DNA from: Talpa occidentalis
Taxonomy: Eukaryota; Chordata; Mammalia; Eulipotyphla; Talpidae
Length of the DNA: 64,000 nucleotides
NCBI RefSeq assembly: GCF_014898055.3
Contig: NW_023601433.1
Coordinates: forward strand, 49,533,876-49,597,875
Direction of reading: 5' to 3'
Below, one piece after another: positions 45,886 through 59,063 of the stretch. Position numbers and translations under genes: made by a program. The first letter of the stretch is position 1. Each line of letters begins with the position of its first letter. The notes under the pieces were generated by a model. The model was not told the origin of the DNA. It saw only the letters and a list, made by a program, of their open reading frames with translations, and searched no databases.

Positions 45886-48229
45886 CAACATATATTTCAA
45901 TATACAAAGGTTTTTTCTTTCTGGGAGAGAGATTCTGCTTACACTGTACCATTAATACATGCTTAATTTTGTCTCACTTATTTCTACCAAATTCCCAAAG
46001 ACACAGTCATGTGCATGGAAGTAAGAAAATCTCTTGTTGAAAAAGGCATGACTGATCCTTAAAAACTAAAGTGACACCTAGAAGAACAGATATACTTATA
46101 GTTATGTTCTCCAGAGAAATAGATTATAATTCCATCAAGTAATAGAATATTTTACACATGTGGGAACTATACTGAGAATACCACAATTAGGAATGAACGC
46201 TATGAAATATGAAAACAAAGGTGGTGACACTGAACAAGTATTTCTGTTTAACATTAATTGGGACAAAAATAACAGTGGTTAATATATTTTTCCCCTCCTG
46301 AAGAGATTCTCTGGAACACTGCCTTCCACATAGTAGGGAATTATTTGTTGAATTGAACGTGTGGCCACACTTCTTTTTTCCCCTATGAGGAAATACTTAA
46401 GTGTTACTGATAATTCAAGAAAATGACGATAAAACTGCAGTGATAACATGACAAAGAACTGGTAAATTAACACATGACATGGAAAGGAGAGGTCATCTGC
46501 TAATTCACAGGGTTGAGAAAATTTCTGCATGTAACATTACAACAGGAGAGAAGCATGTAGGTTGTTCATAAATATTACATTAAGTATATACTATAAATAC
46601 TTAATCTGGCTTCTAATTTAAAGATAATGTTAACTATAAGCAGTTTAGATAATAAAATGAATAAAGGTTATGATGTAATATACGTTATTTAATGTAGTAT
46701 ATAATACAATAAAACACATTATCTAATTTTGACTTAAGTCCTTTAAAAACAGCATCAACATAATTTTAGTTTCCCAAGCATTATCTATGCACGTCAAGTT
46801 GCAACAAATACTTATGATTCATCAAAATTTAGGGTAAATTTAATCCTTCTGTAGGTAAACTCTTTCTTAATGAAAGTTGCCTATTAAAATAAGCAGTACA
46901 TTTTCGAAATACTTTGGAAAACATAACTCCAATGAAATCAATGATTCTGAAATTTACCCCTGCAAAAAGCTTTGGTACTGTTTAACGTCTTCAAGCTATT
47001 AATAGAATGAAAACTAGTAGGCAAAGAGACAGACAGAAAAGAGGGTTACCATTGTGCACAGAATTCTCTGCTCTTTCATTATGCAAAAATTACTAAGTAT
47101 TCATGAGATGTGTCCTTGGTAGTCTTTCATTCTGATTCTGGCCTTTTTCTCACTCTCCATAGGTCCTATGTGTAGGACCCCAACAAAAACCTTATCAAAA
47201 CTGTCTTATCAAAACCCCCATTCACTTAGTGAACTAATTTTAGTGTTAGTACAACTCACAAAAAGATGAAATAGTGAAATGGTAAAGTTTTCAATAGATT
47301 AAGCTAAATTCAGTCCTAGGAACAGGAAGCTCTTTTGTGTGAGGAAAGTATTTGGACTAAAGTAATTCACACTAAATCATCAATAATTAATATTTCCTTA
47401 TGGGCAAAATCTGCATTTATCAGAAGGATACTCTTTAATTTATTTGAATCACTACTTATGTAATACTAGCAGTATGACAAAACTCAGGAAAAGTGTGATG
47501 GCACAATAAAACATATAAATGCAAAATCATTGTTGAAAGTAGAAAAATTATAATTTATAAATCAACCCAAAAACCAGGTCTTTAAAGAACTAATAAAAGA
47601 GATAAATCACTGGCCCACTTAATCCGTGACATAAAATTAAGGCACAAGAATTCAATATTAAAATGCAAATAGAGAATTACAACTATAAAGGAATTTCTAA
47701 GAGACTTACTTTATACAAGCAAATAAATTTAAAAACATGGACTAAACAGGAATTTCTAGGAATTTGTAAATAATGACCACATGTATTATTTTATAAATTT
47801 ATAAAAGTATATAGAAACAGAAAAGGCAAAGATCATAGAATTTAGGAAGATATTAAATATTTATACAAAAAGTACCAGATGTTTTTCCAGGTGAATTGCT
47901 GCAGGTTTTCAAAGTGCTGATAGTTGTGTTGCTTTTTAAAGAGAGAAAATGAAAAGTTTGAATTCTTTCTGTAAAGTCAGCCCAGTTAATAGTCAATTAA
48001 AATCTGAGAAAAAGCACATGGACAGCACTCCCCACCAACATACACATAGGCACACTGGTGATGACCGATGTAAAAATTCTAAATAAAATATTAAATCCAG
48101 TAAGTAGTACATTAAAAGAACAAAGCATACATTAGTCATAAAAGCCAATTCTACTTAAAATAATCTATAAATTCAACACAATCTAATTGAAATATTAATA
48201 TATTTTGGATTGTAAACCTAAAATGTCTA

Positions 48230-48480
48230 AAACTATATGGGGAGGGAGTGATAAGTTCTCTGAAGCCTGACTGCCTGATGTAAGTTACAGCTTCATCATT
48301 TACTGGCCATAGCACCTGGGGCATATTCCTTAGTCTTCTTATGCCTCAATTTTCTCATCTCAAAAAAAAAGGGATAATAAAATGTCCTTAAAAGGGTGGT
48401 TGTAATGATGAAAATAGTTGTATGTGCAAAAAACTCCCTATAGTATTATACATAAGTGCGCAATATATATTTTAGTGTTA
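48230..48480 (+). repeat. MIR SINE
   Basis: GACTGCCTGATGTAAGTTAC, CATTTACTGGCCATAGCACC, TGCCTCAATTTTCTCATCTC and GGTTGTAATGATGAAAATAG follow the MIR order. Confidence 0.7.
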
Positions 48481-48819
48481 CTGTAATCTGGGGAAATAAA
48501 AATATTCAGTAAAATTCAGAAAAATAATAGGTATTGTGGTACAATAATATGGGCTAACTGTACTGAAAAGAAAATGTACCTTGAAACCATAAATATAAGA
48601 GCAGATTTATACTGTATGAATAGTACTATACAGGGATAGGAAAGTTATCAATGAACTTTAATAGAATCTACAAATATAGCCCTTACATCTATGGTATTTT
48701 GCCAACCAAATTCCTACTTCATAAATTTAACCAAAAGGAAATCAATATGAATCAAATACTTTAAAGAAATCACAAAAAATACTAGAAGAAAGTATATTTG
48801 ACTCTTACAACTTAGGTTT

Positions 48820-49160
48820 GAATTGCATGCTTCACTTATGGAAGGATTTTCTTATAAACAAATGACACAAACTTATGGTACTGATATAGTACAATACTGT
48901 AAGTTTATTTTCTCTGCCATGACTTTCTTAGTAATATTTTCTTTTTGCTCGCTTACTTTAGTGTAAAAATATAGCATACAATACTATAATACACAAAATA
49001 CATGTTAACCAACTGTTTATATTATTGGTAAGGCTTTCAGTCAACAAGTTATGTGAAGTTTTGGTGAAGTCAGAAGTTTTAACTGTGTGGAGGACAGGGG
49101 TCCTGAAATCCCTATTTCCCTCATGTTTCTCAAGGATCAACTGTATAGGCACATTCATTC
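48820..49160 (-). mobile_element. Tigger-like DNA transposon remnant
   Basis: It ends TCTCAAGGATCAACTGTA, which reads from the other strand as a terminal repeat like that of the element at about 25005. Internal parts (TTAACCAACTGTTTATATTA, GGTAAGGCTTTCAGTCAACA) fit a TcMar-Tigger-type repeat as I remember it. A short open frame in it (on the plus strand from 49025) is chance. Confidence 0.55.
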
Positions 49161-49429
49161 ATAGCTTTAGAATAAAAAAGACTATCAAAAAATATGCAAA
49201 ATTCATGACTACACAGAGAAAAAAATTCAATATAAACTGAAAAACACTTGCAATGTATGCTACCAAAAGTTGATTTCTTATTTTACAGAGAATTCTCAAA
49301 TATCCATGAGAAAGAGATCAAACACTCAATAAGAATAAGCAAAGGCAAATCACACTCACACCGATACGAATACCCAATAAACAGGTAACAAGATGCTGAG
49401 CCTCATTAAAGAAATACCCACTTAAATCC

Positions 49430-50745
49430 TATACGGCTATAATTATTTCTTGTATACACTCTCCTCTGTCTTGCCTTATTCTAATTTCAAAGTCCCTATT
49501 CTGATTGTATCTCACTTTCCTAAATCCTATTCCTTAGTCCTTTTTACTACCAAGCTTCATGAAAAAGTTGCCCTTATTTGCTTCCAACTTATTTTCTTTT
49601 ATTCTCTTGCAAACCAACTCCAGTCACAAAATTGTTGTGATGATTATGAAGGATCTATACATGACTAAATTCAATGACAACTATCAGTCTTCATCTGATT
49701 TGACCTACTAGTATGACACAATCCAACTACTCTTTTTCAAAACAATCTCTGGACTCTCCTGGTTTTCCACTTAACTCAATCTGTTTCATGGCTCTAAGTA
49801 TCATCTGATGACTCCGTTCTTCATAGCCCGGCCCAAACTTCTCGAACCCCAAACTCATACCCAATCGTCTATTTGACATCTCTGCTTTGATATCTATTAA
49901 GTGTGGAAACTTACCATATCCCAAACCCAACTCTAGATCTTTTCACAGTCTCCTCCACTTCAGTTAATGGCAATTCCACTCTTTCAGTTTCTCAGGACAA
50001 AAATTTTGGTGTCAGATTTGACTTTTTATTCTTTCATATCCAACATCTACATCTAGAGGGAAATACCTTCAAATTTATTCAGGATATGATGACTAATCAG
50101 TAAGTCTTCACTACCTTCATCCTACTCTAAGCCACTATCATCACCTTTTAACCAGAATATTCTAAGTGGTCTCTATCAGATTTCTTTGCTTCACTGTTGC
50201 CTTCCTACAGTCAGTTCTCAATACAGTAGTCAAAGTAATTCTTAGGGTGTTAACAAATATCCTAAGTAACATTAGTAAGGTATCAGGGAGAACCTGTCAC
50301 TTCCCTGCTCAAACTAACCACCTTATTTACTATAATCTAAAGGCCCTTTAGGAGATAACTCTCATTCATCCATTATCACCCTGACTTCACATTCTACTTT
50401 TGCACTTGCTTATTCCATTCCAGATACACTGTTGTCTTGCCTCAAGGCTTTTGTACTTCATATCACTGCCACTGGGGTAGTCTTCATGCATTGCTCAATT
50501 TAACCTTCTTAGTGAGGTTATCTGTGGCTACCCTATTTAAATTTATAGACTTCCCCATAGAGTTGCTTACTTGTTTTTAAAACATTTATGATCAAATGCC
50601 ATAATATGTATTATTTGTTGTCTTCCCTCACTACAAAGTAAGTTCCATGCGGGCAGGAATTTTTTCTCTTTTGCTCACTGTTGTGCATGGAGAACACTGT
50701 CCATAGGACTAATTGCTCAATAAATATTTGTTTAATAAACTGATA
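49430..50745 (+). mobile_element. L2 LINE 3' half
   Basis: Clear L2 phrases: TCTGGACTCTCCTGGTTTTC, GTCACTTCCCTGCTCAAACT, CTTGCCTCAAGGCTTTTGTA, AAGTTCCATGCGGGCAGGAA and the end TGCTCAATAAATATTTGTTT. Old, no intact frame. Confidence 0.85.
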
Positions 50746-51308
50746 AGAAAGATCCCAATAACAATGATACATGCAAAGGTAAAAAAAATCAGTACAATCT
50801 TACATGGTTTGGTACTAATTTGGCAATGTTTATCAAAATTTTAAATGTCTTCCTGTTGATTCAACAATTTCTTGGCGTTTTCCTCTTCAAATTAATTTAC
50901 ACATATTTGCAAATATACATAGACTTTTATTTTAAAAGTTTTTAATTACGAAAACATAACCACCCAAGGTATATCCCTTTGTACTGATAGAGAAGTTCTC
51001 CAAAATAGGAGCTATTTCATTCCTTCCATACTGTTTAAATGTTTATATTACTTTTAAAATAGTTTTAAAATACATTTTAAAGGAGCAAGAAAAAAGTTTG
51101 AAGTAATATTCAGCATTCTGTTGCTAGCGGTGAACTTAACAAAACTGAACTGGCGTGGGGGCTACTTTTTAAAAAATATTTTTATGTGAATTTTAACAAT
51201 AGTAGGTAGAAGAAATAATTAGAAATATAATAGTTAATGATTTAATGACTGAAGATAAATGCTAAGCTGAAATAAGTTTTGTGGATTTTGAAATAATTGT
51301 GAGCTTTT

Positions 51309-51566
51309 TAAAAATTATTTTTATTTATACAAGAGCTGGGGTACAGTCAGAGGCGTGGGAGGGTGAGAGAACTCACCAGAGACAGAGCAGGAAGCAGAAC
51401 AGGCAGACGGACCGAAGACACTGTGGAGGGGAGCAGTGGGTGAGGCAGGCAGGTCTGCCGCACCATGTGGCAATCTCCCTGGCCAGCCAGGAATTGAACC
51501 CGCACTGCAGAGGCTGTGGACAGCTTCACAATGCTGTGCTCAATCTGCTGCACCACCGGGAGGCCC
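51309..51566 (-). mobile_element. tRNA-derived SINE, minus orientation, young
   Basis: T/A-rich tail, body CACCAGAGACAGAGCAGGAA, GGAATTGAACCCGCACTGCA (B-box complement), end GCACCACCGGGAGGCCC. A perfect 17-bp target-site duplication, AATAATTGTGAGCTTTT, lies at 51292-51308 and 51567-51583. Confidence 0.93.
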
Positions 51567-52829
51567 AATAATTGTGAGCTTTTGATAGAAAACAATAAGC
51601 TCTATTTTTCTCTATATGAAATACATCAGTTTTGTTTTAAGTGTAACATTAAACCTCTTCTATTCATGGCTACATAAAATAGGAAGTTACTTAAAATGAA
51701 AGGAGAGGTAACACTTGCAAAGAGAAATAAGTGAAGACCAAGATAAGTGACTCCTATTCCTTCTTGCTGAATGCTGAAGGCAGCTGCACTCCCACTGCAT
51801 CCATAACCAGAAGGAAGGATTTGCAGAAAGATATATTCTCCCTTGCCAAATGCAACCAGTGCCTCTAGGTTAGAGCAACATATATATACTCATAAACACA
51901 ATCAAATGCTTAGTAGCTTCTATAACAGGAGTGGCATGATTCTAAGTAGTTTTCAACTTACAGAAAAGTTAAAGAAATATTTTGTCATTTACCATCCCAG
52001 TAGATGTCTTCTCTGATTGGTTTTGAGATTTTGTCTCACAGATGAAATGGTTATGAAAAGTATGGTGAAGGATGAGGACAAGCATTTTATCCTAATTCCA
52101 TTCATTTGTTTTTCTCAGATTTCTTTAAGCTAGTAATATGCTGTGTATAATTTAAAACTATCGGCTAAGTGCTAGACACTATGTTTACAATGGGAAAGTA
52201 AATCATGGCAAAAGTCAAAAGAAAGTCATGAATCCCAAAGGATGGTAGTGTGAGGACAGATCCTCCCTTGTTTCCAAGGAGTGACAGAACACGGTAATTC
52301 AAGTAACCTCAACTACAGAACTTCCTCTTTAGAAACTTTCTTGAGGGCCAAATCTCAATACAGGGGTACTGATTCCCTGAGTCTAGCCTTGTAAAGAAAA
52401 CCTCTCCATTCCTCTATTAGCTAATCATAGAAGAACAAAAATCATCCTAACAAGATCTGAATTGGGATTTATTTCTTAAGAACCATTAAAAATAACTTAA
52501 AGGTAACTAGAATTTGAGACCTTCTAAACATTACAAAATATTACAAACTTGCAAATTATCAAATTAAATAGAATAATTTTTATGCCTTGCTAATGTGCCA
52601 CAAAAATTAAATTTTGAATGCTTATTTTTTTAAACCATGCTGTTGCAAAGTTAATTTGAATTACCAAAGAATTCCTGGTTTCATGTTCACCCAACTTATC
52701 TGAGAAGCAGCTGGAATAATTATTTTTGGAAGAACCTATTCAGAAAACCAGTAATACCCAAATGATATTGGGGTGTGAACTCCACACACTAAAGTTTTCG
52801 TACAACTTTATCTTAGCGAACAAATGGAT

Positions 52830-52980
52830 CTAGTGGTATTCCCATTTTGTAGGTAAGGAAATTTAGAGAAACAAAACCTGCCAAATGTAAACCAGTTGGT
52901 AAGTATGGAAGAATGAATTTCAACTCAAGTCATGTGGCTCTAGAGACCATGTTCTGAATCTATGCATATAGTGCCTTTCC
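52830..52980 (-). repeat. MIR SINE fragment
   Basis: CCCATTTTGTAGGTAAGGAA, ACCAGTTGGTAAGTATGGAA and TGTGGCTCTAGAGACCATGT follow the complement of MIR. Confidence 0.65.
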
Positions 52981-53379
52981 AAACTAAGGAGAACATTAGA
53001 TTCAACAAATACATATTTTAAAAAATCTTCAAAAACAAAGCACAAAAAGGGAGATTTTCACAATGAATTATTAAAATAATCATGTTTCAATACTCAGAGT
53101 TTAAGAAAAGAAAAACTAAAATTACTTTTCCCATGGAAAACACTGAAAATTTAATGTACAATAAGTAGAAGGCAACAACAGAAGGGGCAAAAATTCAACA
53201 TGCAGGTAGTCTTGTGAAAGAAGGCACTTCCTTTAGGAAAAATGCTATAAGCATTGATCAAATTTATATATTTTAATATATGATCAGTTTTTCATTTATT
53301 AAAGTAACATTGGTTTAAAAAAATGAAGTAACAATGGCTTGCAATATTGTGTATGATTCAGAAATACAGGATTCCACCT

Positions 53380-55060
53380 ATTCGGGTGTATGTTCCCAAC
53401 AACATGTAGTCCTCCACCATAATGCACTGTGGCCTCTCTCCCTTTCCTCTCCAGCTACCTCTCCTCATCTCGGTTAGCCTCAGTTTTACAGTCAGATTTC
53501 TAAAGTTTTTCTTTATCTTTTATTTTTTTTTACTCTATATTCCAATATGAGCAAAACCATCCAGCAATTGTCTTTCCTCCTCTGGCTTATACTACTTAGC
53601 GTAATACCTTTTTTTCAGTTCCATCTATGTTGTTCCAAATAGCAAAAATTAGTTTTTTTAATTGTTGAGTAATATTCCACATTGTATGTATGTGCGCATA
53701 TGCGCGCACACACACACACACATGCCTACATGTATCTATCTTGGTAACTTAGGTTGTTTGCCTAAATTGGCTACTGTAAATATGGCTGTAATAAACACAG
53801 ACATTCGTATTTCTTTTTGAATTAGTGTTTTTGTATTCTTTTGCTAGATCACATGTAGACCTACTTTTAATCTTTTGAGAAACTGCCAATTTTGAGAAAA
53901 TTAGCAGCACTTAACATCCCTGATAAAGTAATAAAAATTATTTAATTAAATCTTGACCCTCCCTTAATACATGTCTTTTTAATACTCTATATTATAAAAT
54001 GGGATACACACATAAACACTTCTGATGGATATCAAATGTGCAATTATTTAAGTTGACAGCTGAACTGGCTTTTTTGTTTTTTGGTATACCAATTTTACTT
54101 GAAAGAACTATGCTTGGTTTTTTTTGGTGTCCTTTGGGTAGATTCCTAGGAATGGAATTGCTAGTTGATATGGCAGTCCCGTTTTTAGTAACTTGAGGAG
54201 CCTCCACACAGCTTTCCATAGTGGTTGGACCAGTGTGCATTCACACCAGCAGTGTAAGAGAGTTCATTTTTCTCCACATCCATGCCAGCACTTGTTGTTG
54301 ACAGTTTTTTAAATATGTGCCATTCTTACCGTTGTGAGGTGGTATCTCATTATGGTTTTTATTTGCATTTACCTGATTATAAGGGATGCTGAACATTTTT
54401 CCATATATATGTTGGCCACTTGCTTTTCCTCTTTGGAGAAGTGTATTTTTAGCTCTTCTGTCCATTTTTTGACTGGGTTGTTTGCTTTGTATCTGTTGAG
54501 TTGTGTGAGCCATTTGTGGATCTTTGAAATCAATCCCTTATTAGTTGTATGGAGTGCAAATATTTTCTCCCAATCATTAGGGTGTCTCTGTTTTGGTTAC
54601 TGTCTTTTTATGGTACAGAAACCTTTCAGTTTTATTTAATCCTTAAATTTCTGTGCCTCAATGGATGAGTCTTTAACGATGTTTCTGAGATGTATGTTGT
54701 TGAGTGTTTTGCCTATATTTTCTTTTATATATTTTATGGCTGCAGGTCTTAAGTTCAAGTCTTTTATCCACTTTGAGTTGGTTTTTGGGCATGGTATGAG
54801 GCAGTAGTCTAGTTTCATTCTTTTGCATGTTGTAGTCCAGTTTCTCAACACCATTTATTGAATAGACCATTCTTGTTCCATGGCATATTCTTTGTGCCTT
54901 TGTCATAGATTAGTTGTCCATATATGCGTGTCTTTATTGCTGGATTTTCAATTCAATGTTATTGGTCTGTGTGTCTGTTTTTGTTCTAGTACCATACTAT
55001 TTTAATTATTATGGCTTTGGAGCATCATTTAAAATGAGACTAGCTTTAAATATACTTTAT
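53380..55060 (-). mobile_element. L1 3' part (ORF2 end and 3' UTR), minus orientation
   Basis: The antisense of L1: CTGGCTTATACTACTTAGCG, GGAATGGAATTGCTAGTTGA, CCATAGTGGTTGGACCAGTG, TTGTGAGGTGGTATCTCATT and GTACCATACTATTTTAATTA. On the complement, broken pieces of ORF2 C-terminal protein can be read. Younger than the copy at 1745-7480 but inactive. Confidence 0.85.
53686..53720. repeat. Alternating purine-pyrimidine tract in an antisense L1
   Basis: GTATGTGCGCATATGCGCGC followed by (AC)n. Possible Z-DNA and microsatellite; it arose within the L1 3' region. Confidence 0.7.
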
Positions 55061-56294
55061 CCCAATCAATTTACAAAAGATTGTGTGCTGAAGTAGATAT
55101 GAGAACCCATGTCTCTGTATTATGATTAAGTATTATCAATTTTTTTGTTTTAATTTTGAATACAGCAAATATTGAAAAATATAATCACATAATCAAAAGA
55201 ATTTTGGGGTTTTCAACATTTTTGAGTGTAAAGTGATCCTGAGATTAAAAAAAATGAGAATAATGCTATAGGTTGCTGCTAGTATGATTTTCTATATCAT
55301 TGTGTGATTATACAGTAATGTTATGTATATGACATGGTATCACATATCATAAAATACCTTAATATACATTATTAGAGATAAGTAAGTTGAATAATATACC
55401 CTTTGAATTGAATGTAATTCAATACGTTTTGAGGATTTTACATAAGATAGGCACCATGTGATTTCATTTATTATCTTTCATATCTCAACATATTACTGTG
55501 CAAAATTATAAACACTGAGTCTCCATTTTTTCTGTTCGTATGTGTTTATAATAAATACTTTGGTCAGCAGTCAATTTGATGTTTATGTTGCTTCCTTTCT
55601 TAATTTAATACAAGGATTTAAAGATCTTTCCTCTTAGAGATTGGTTATACTAAATAAGTCTTATAGGTGATAATCAGGAACTACTAATTTCAAGTTTATC
55701 AAAAACTTCTGTACATGTGGTTGAAAACAATGTTTTAAAAGTTACATTAAATCTGTAAACAATGAAATGATTAAATTTGCTTTTGATGACTATCACCTGT
55801 GGTTTACAGAATAATTTTATATCCTGTATAGATTTATATGATTCCTAATCTTTTGAAATTTCAGCCCCTATTATTTTGCTTTGACCAACCTTTGTATCCT
55901 ATTAATGGAATATGTAAAAACTTGCTAAAATTAAAACTTAAATAAATTTGACTATATTTCTCAGATTTTTATATTTCAAGTTATTTCAAAGTACTCTGGG
56001 ATCCCCAAAACTAGGTCTGACCTGTAGTGTTCTTTTTGCTCTCTGTAACTTTTCATACAATAGTTAGATATTTATAGCATAATGAATGATACTTATTTTC
56101 AGTTTAGTTTAAGACAATGCTCCTTGGCAGACAAGACCACACTTATAAGAAGGAAAAAAAAAAAAAAACAAGAGATATGTGGGCTTCTGGGCAACAACCA
56201 AGATATCTACCCGGAATTAGCTGCTTATATATATACCAAAGTCCTCTGCCAATTTAGGACAATGTAACATACCCATCAGATTCTTTTTAGAAAA

Positions 56295-56352
56295 AGATCT
56301 TAATTTTTTTTTTTTTTTTTTTTTTTGGTGAGAGAAGGAAAAAAAAAAAACC
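56295..56352. repeat. T-run followed by A-run
   Basis: About 25 T, a short GTGAGAGAAGG spacer, then about 13 A. Simple repeat just before a SINE; it could fold back. Confidence 0.8.
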
Positions 56353-56371
56353 TTAAAACAATATGCTATTT

Positions 56372-56620
56372 GGGCTTCCCTGGTGGTGCAAGGGTTTAAG
56401 TCTCAGCACTATGAAGTTATTCACAGCACAAGTTAGCTCCCTGGCCAGGGAGTAACCCACATGCAGACCTCTCCTATCTTGTCCACTGCTCCCCTCACCA
56501 GTGTATTTTAGTAAGTCCACCTGTTCTGCTCCCCACTCTGTCTCTGGGGAATCCTCTCACACACACCCCCGTACCTCTGGCCTACACCCCAGTTCTCGTA
56601 TGCATAAATAATAAATAAAC
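56372..56620 (+). mobile_element. tRNA-derived SINE, plus orientation, older copy
   Basis: GGGCTTCCCTGGTGGTGCAA start, weak A box, degenerate B-box region (AGTTAGCTCCC), CCTCTCCTATCTTGTCC body, end (ATAAATAA). No clear target-site duplication, consistent with age. Confidence 0.8.
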
Positions 56621-57279
56621 CTATATGCCAATTGTATAGTATAGCATGGAATAAGTACTGTTTTGGCCATTAGAAAATCAGTGTACACCACACAAAGAAT
56701 GTGTACCCTAAGCTGAATTAGGAATTTATATCTTCAATAAAAGTAAAATAAAACTAATTGCTATTTTATGAAGGAATTCTTACATAGTATAAACTTTGTA
56801 TTACTCTAGCTACTGAAGCCTGTTTTCAATTTTGTTTTGCTATTTAAATTCATCCTAAATAATACTTCTGTAACTAGAAAGGCATATGATCTAAATAAGA
56901 GTTAACATATTTACATAAACAATTTTATTTTCCATATAAATGGTGGAAGTGTTATATAGCAACTTACTTTCTACTAAACATTAATCTGTAGTTAGGGGTA
57001 AAAAATTTAAACTATAGCTGCAGTGTAAAAATATTTTAAAAAGAAAAATCAAATTTTATGGCTCCAACTGGTTTGTTAAATTTTACATGGCAAAAATTAG
57101 AAAATTTTGATAGAATTCATGACTAATTACTAAGTTGAACACAATTTTTAGTAAATTAAAGTCATATCTGAAGACAGTAGAAATCTAAAATGCTATATTA
57201 AAAGGTTCTATTTGTATTGCATAGGGGTGCAATTTATTGATAAATAGGATAAAGATATAACCTAATAATATCTCTTATA

Positions 57280-57480
57280 GAGACACAGGAATCATACTGA
57301 GTGAATTCGAATGATGGATCAAACACTGGCTGATAGTCCTAGGGCAATTTAGCTTTCTGAGTCTTGTTTTTCCTACATATAACATGATAATATAACTACT
57401 TAAAATTCTTTTATGGGCAGAATTAGGGAATTTATGTAAACTCCTTAGCACAGTAAATTATACACAGTGATTAATTAAAT
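57280..57480 (+). repeat. MIR SINE, diverged
   Basis: CACTGGCTGATAGTCCTAGG, TTAGCTTTCTGAGTCTTG and CTCCTTAGCACAGTAAATTA loosely follow the MIR order. Confidence 0.45.
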
Positions 57481-58572
57481 GACCTTACACACCACACACG
57501 TTTCTTAGGACACAGATGCATTTCACCTTGATTCATTCTAGTAAATAGTAGACTACTGAACAGTAGGAAACTTTCAGAGTATCTTATTTAAGAAAATTAA
57601 GATTCATACTTCAAAATCACATGCAATTTATTCCTATGAATATAAAAAAACAGAATCTTAAAATCCTATAAGATGTCTCCCTTCAAGCAAGAATTCTGTT
57701 TATGGAAGAAGAGAGAGAAATTGAGAGAGAGACTAATTACTGATGACATAATTTGAGCCCCTCAATCAGTAATATCTGAAGTCATCACTTCTTATACTTT
57801 TCAGTTACATGAGCCAATAAAGTCCATACCCTGTCTTTCTCCCCCTTTTTGCATTAAGATTGAACTGGTTTCTGAAATTACAACCAAAATTTATTATTAA
57901 TATATTAATTATGAGTGAGAATACAGCAATCAGACATAAGGGAAGTTTTCTTCTACCACATCCACTAGAATTCTTTAGCAAGTGATGGATTTAGCATTTA
58001 TACCTATGATTTTTATTGCAAATCTTATGCCCTTAGTCTCAATGCAATGCAGCTATAGAACATCTAAAAGTCTATAAAGATGTAAGTATCTTTTCCTATT
58101 CCCCACAATTTATATAAGAAGACAATTAAAAAATTCGTCCCCTCCCAGAAATATCTCTTCTATATTCATAGGAATAGGTATGCAATTCAAAACCTATTTC
58201 CTCAGTTATACAGAAAGACTACAGCCCTGTATATATACTTTAGATGTGTCTTCCATCCAAGCAATGGAAAGTGCTACTCAAAGCATAATTATAGACATAA
58301 CTAAGATATTTCTGATTACATAATCTTGATATTTTGCTCAGAGACTCACCTACAAGATGTATTTATCTGTGGAAAAGGTAAATAAACACTCAAAACTAGA
58401 AATTTCTATTGTAGAAGGAGCTATATAATCTGGCACTAGAATTTCCAGGCAACCATCCAATTACTCACAAACAGGATATGGGTGGGGTTAGCTTGTCCAC
58501 TAAGAACTGTCAGATCACAGGACATCCCCAGTTGTAAAACCTAAATAACAGAGGGTTTTATGTACTATACCA

Positions 58573-58620
58573 AGATTATAAAGATATACTGACTTTATAA
58601 TCAGTATATCTTTGTAATCT
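58573..58620. repeat. Inverted repeat, 20-bp arms with 8-nt loop
   Basis: Left arm 58573-58592 (AGATTATAAAGATATACTGA) and right arm 58601-58620 are complementary with one mismatch. Confidence 0.85.
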
Positions 58621-58879
58621 AGAGACTCTGGAGGAAAGCTGCAGACATAAATTATCTTCCAAGAAAAAGTGTTTCAGAAGGTCAAAATGAACTAGCCAGT
58701 GAAGATCCATAGGGAGTTCCCGAAACTGTTCTGTGATTCCGAAGTTTTCTCTTAACTAAGAAAAGTTGTCAACTTTAGTCATCCTAGAGTGAGAGGGAGT
58801 CATAGTTTCTCTAAGTCACATGCTAAGTATTTAACTTCAATCTTCAGGTTGGCAAGGAGTAAAACAGCATCACCAAACT

Positions 58880-58985
58880 TTACAGCTCTACTACAATTTA
58901 CAAATTACAAAGCATTTTAACCAGCACATTCTCAGAATACTACTGTGAACTGGTAGAATTGGTATCATCATCAGTTTTTAAGGAA
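58880..58985 (-). repeat. MIR SINE fragment, weak
   Basis: CAAAGCATTTTAACCAGCAC, then ACTGGTAGAATTGGTATCAT and CAGTTTTTAAGGAAAAGGCA resemble the complement of the MIR tail and core. Confidence 0.4.
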
Positions 58986-59005
58986 AAGGCATTTGACACT
59001 ATACA

Positions 59006-59063
59006 AAATCTATACAAATTCACACAGATAATTTGTATAAATCTATACAAATTCACACAGGTA
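59006..59063 (+). repeat. Direct repeat of 25 bp, spacing 33 bp
   Basis: AAATCTATACAAATTCACAC(AG) occurs at 59006-59030 and 59039-59063, differing at one base (GATA versus GGTA). A small local duplication. Confidence 0.85.
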
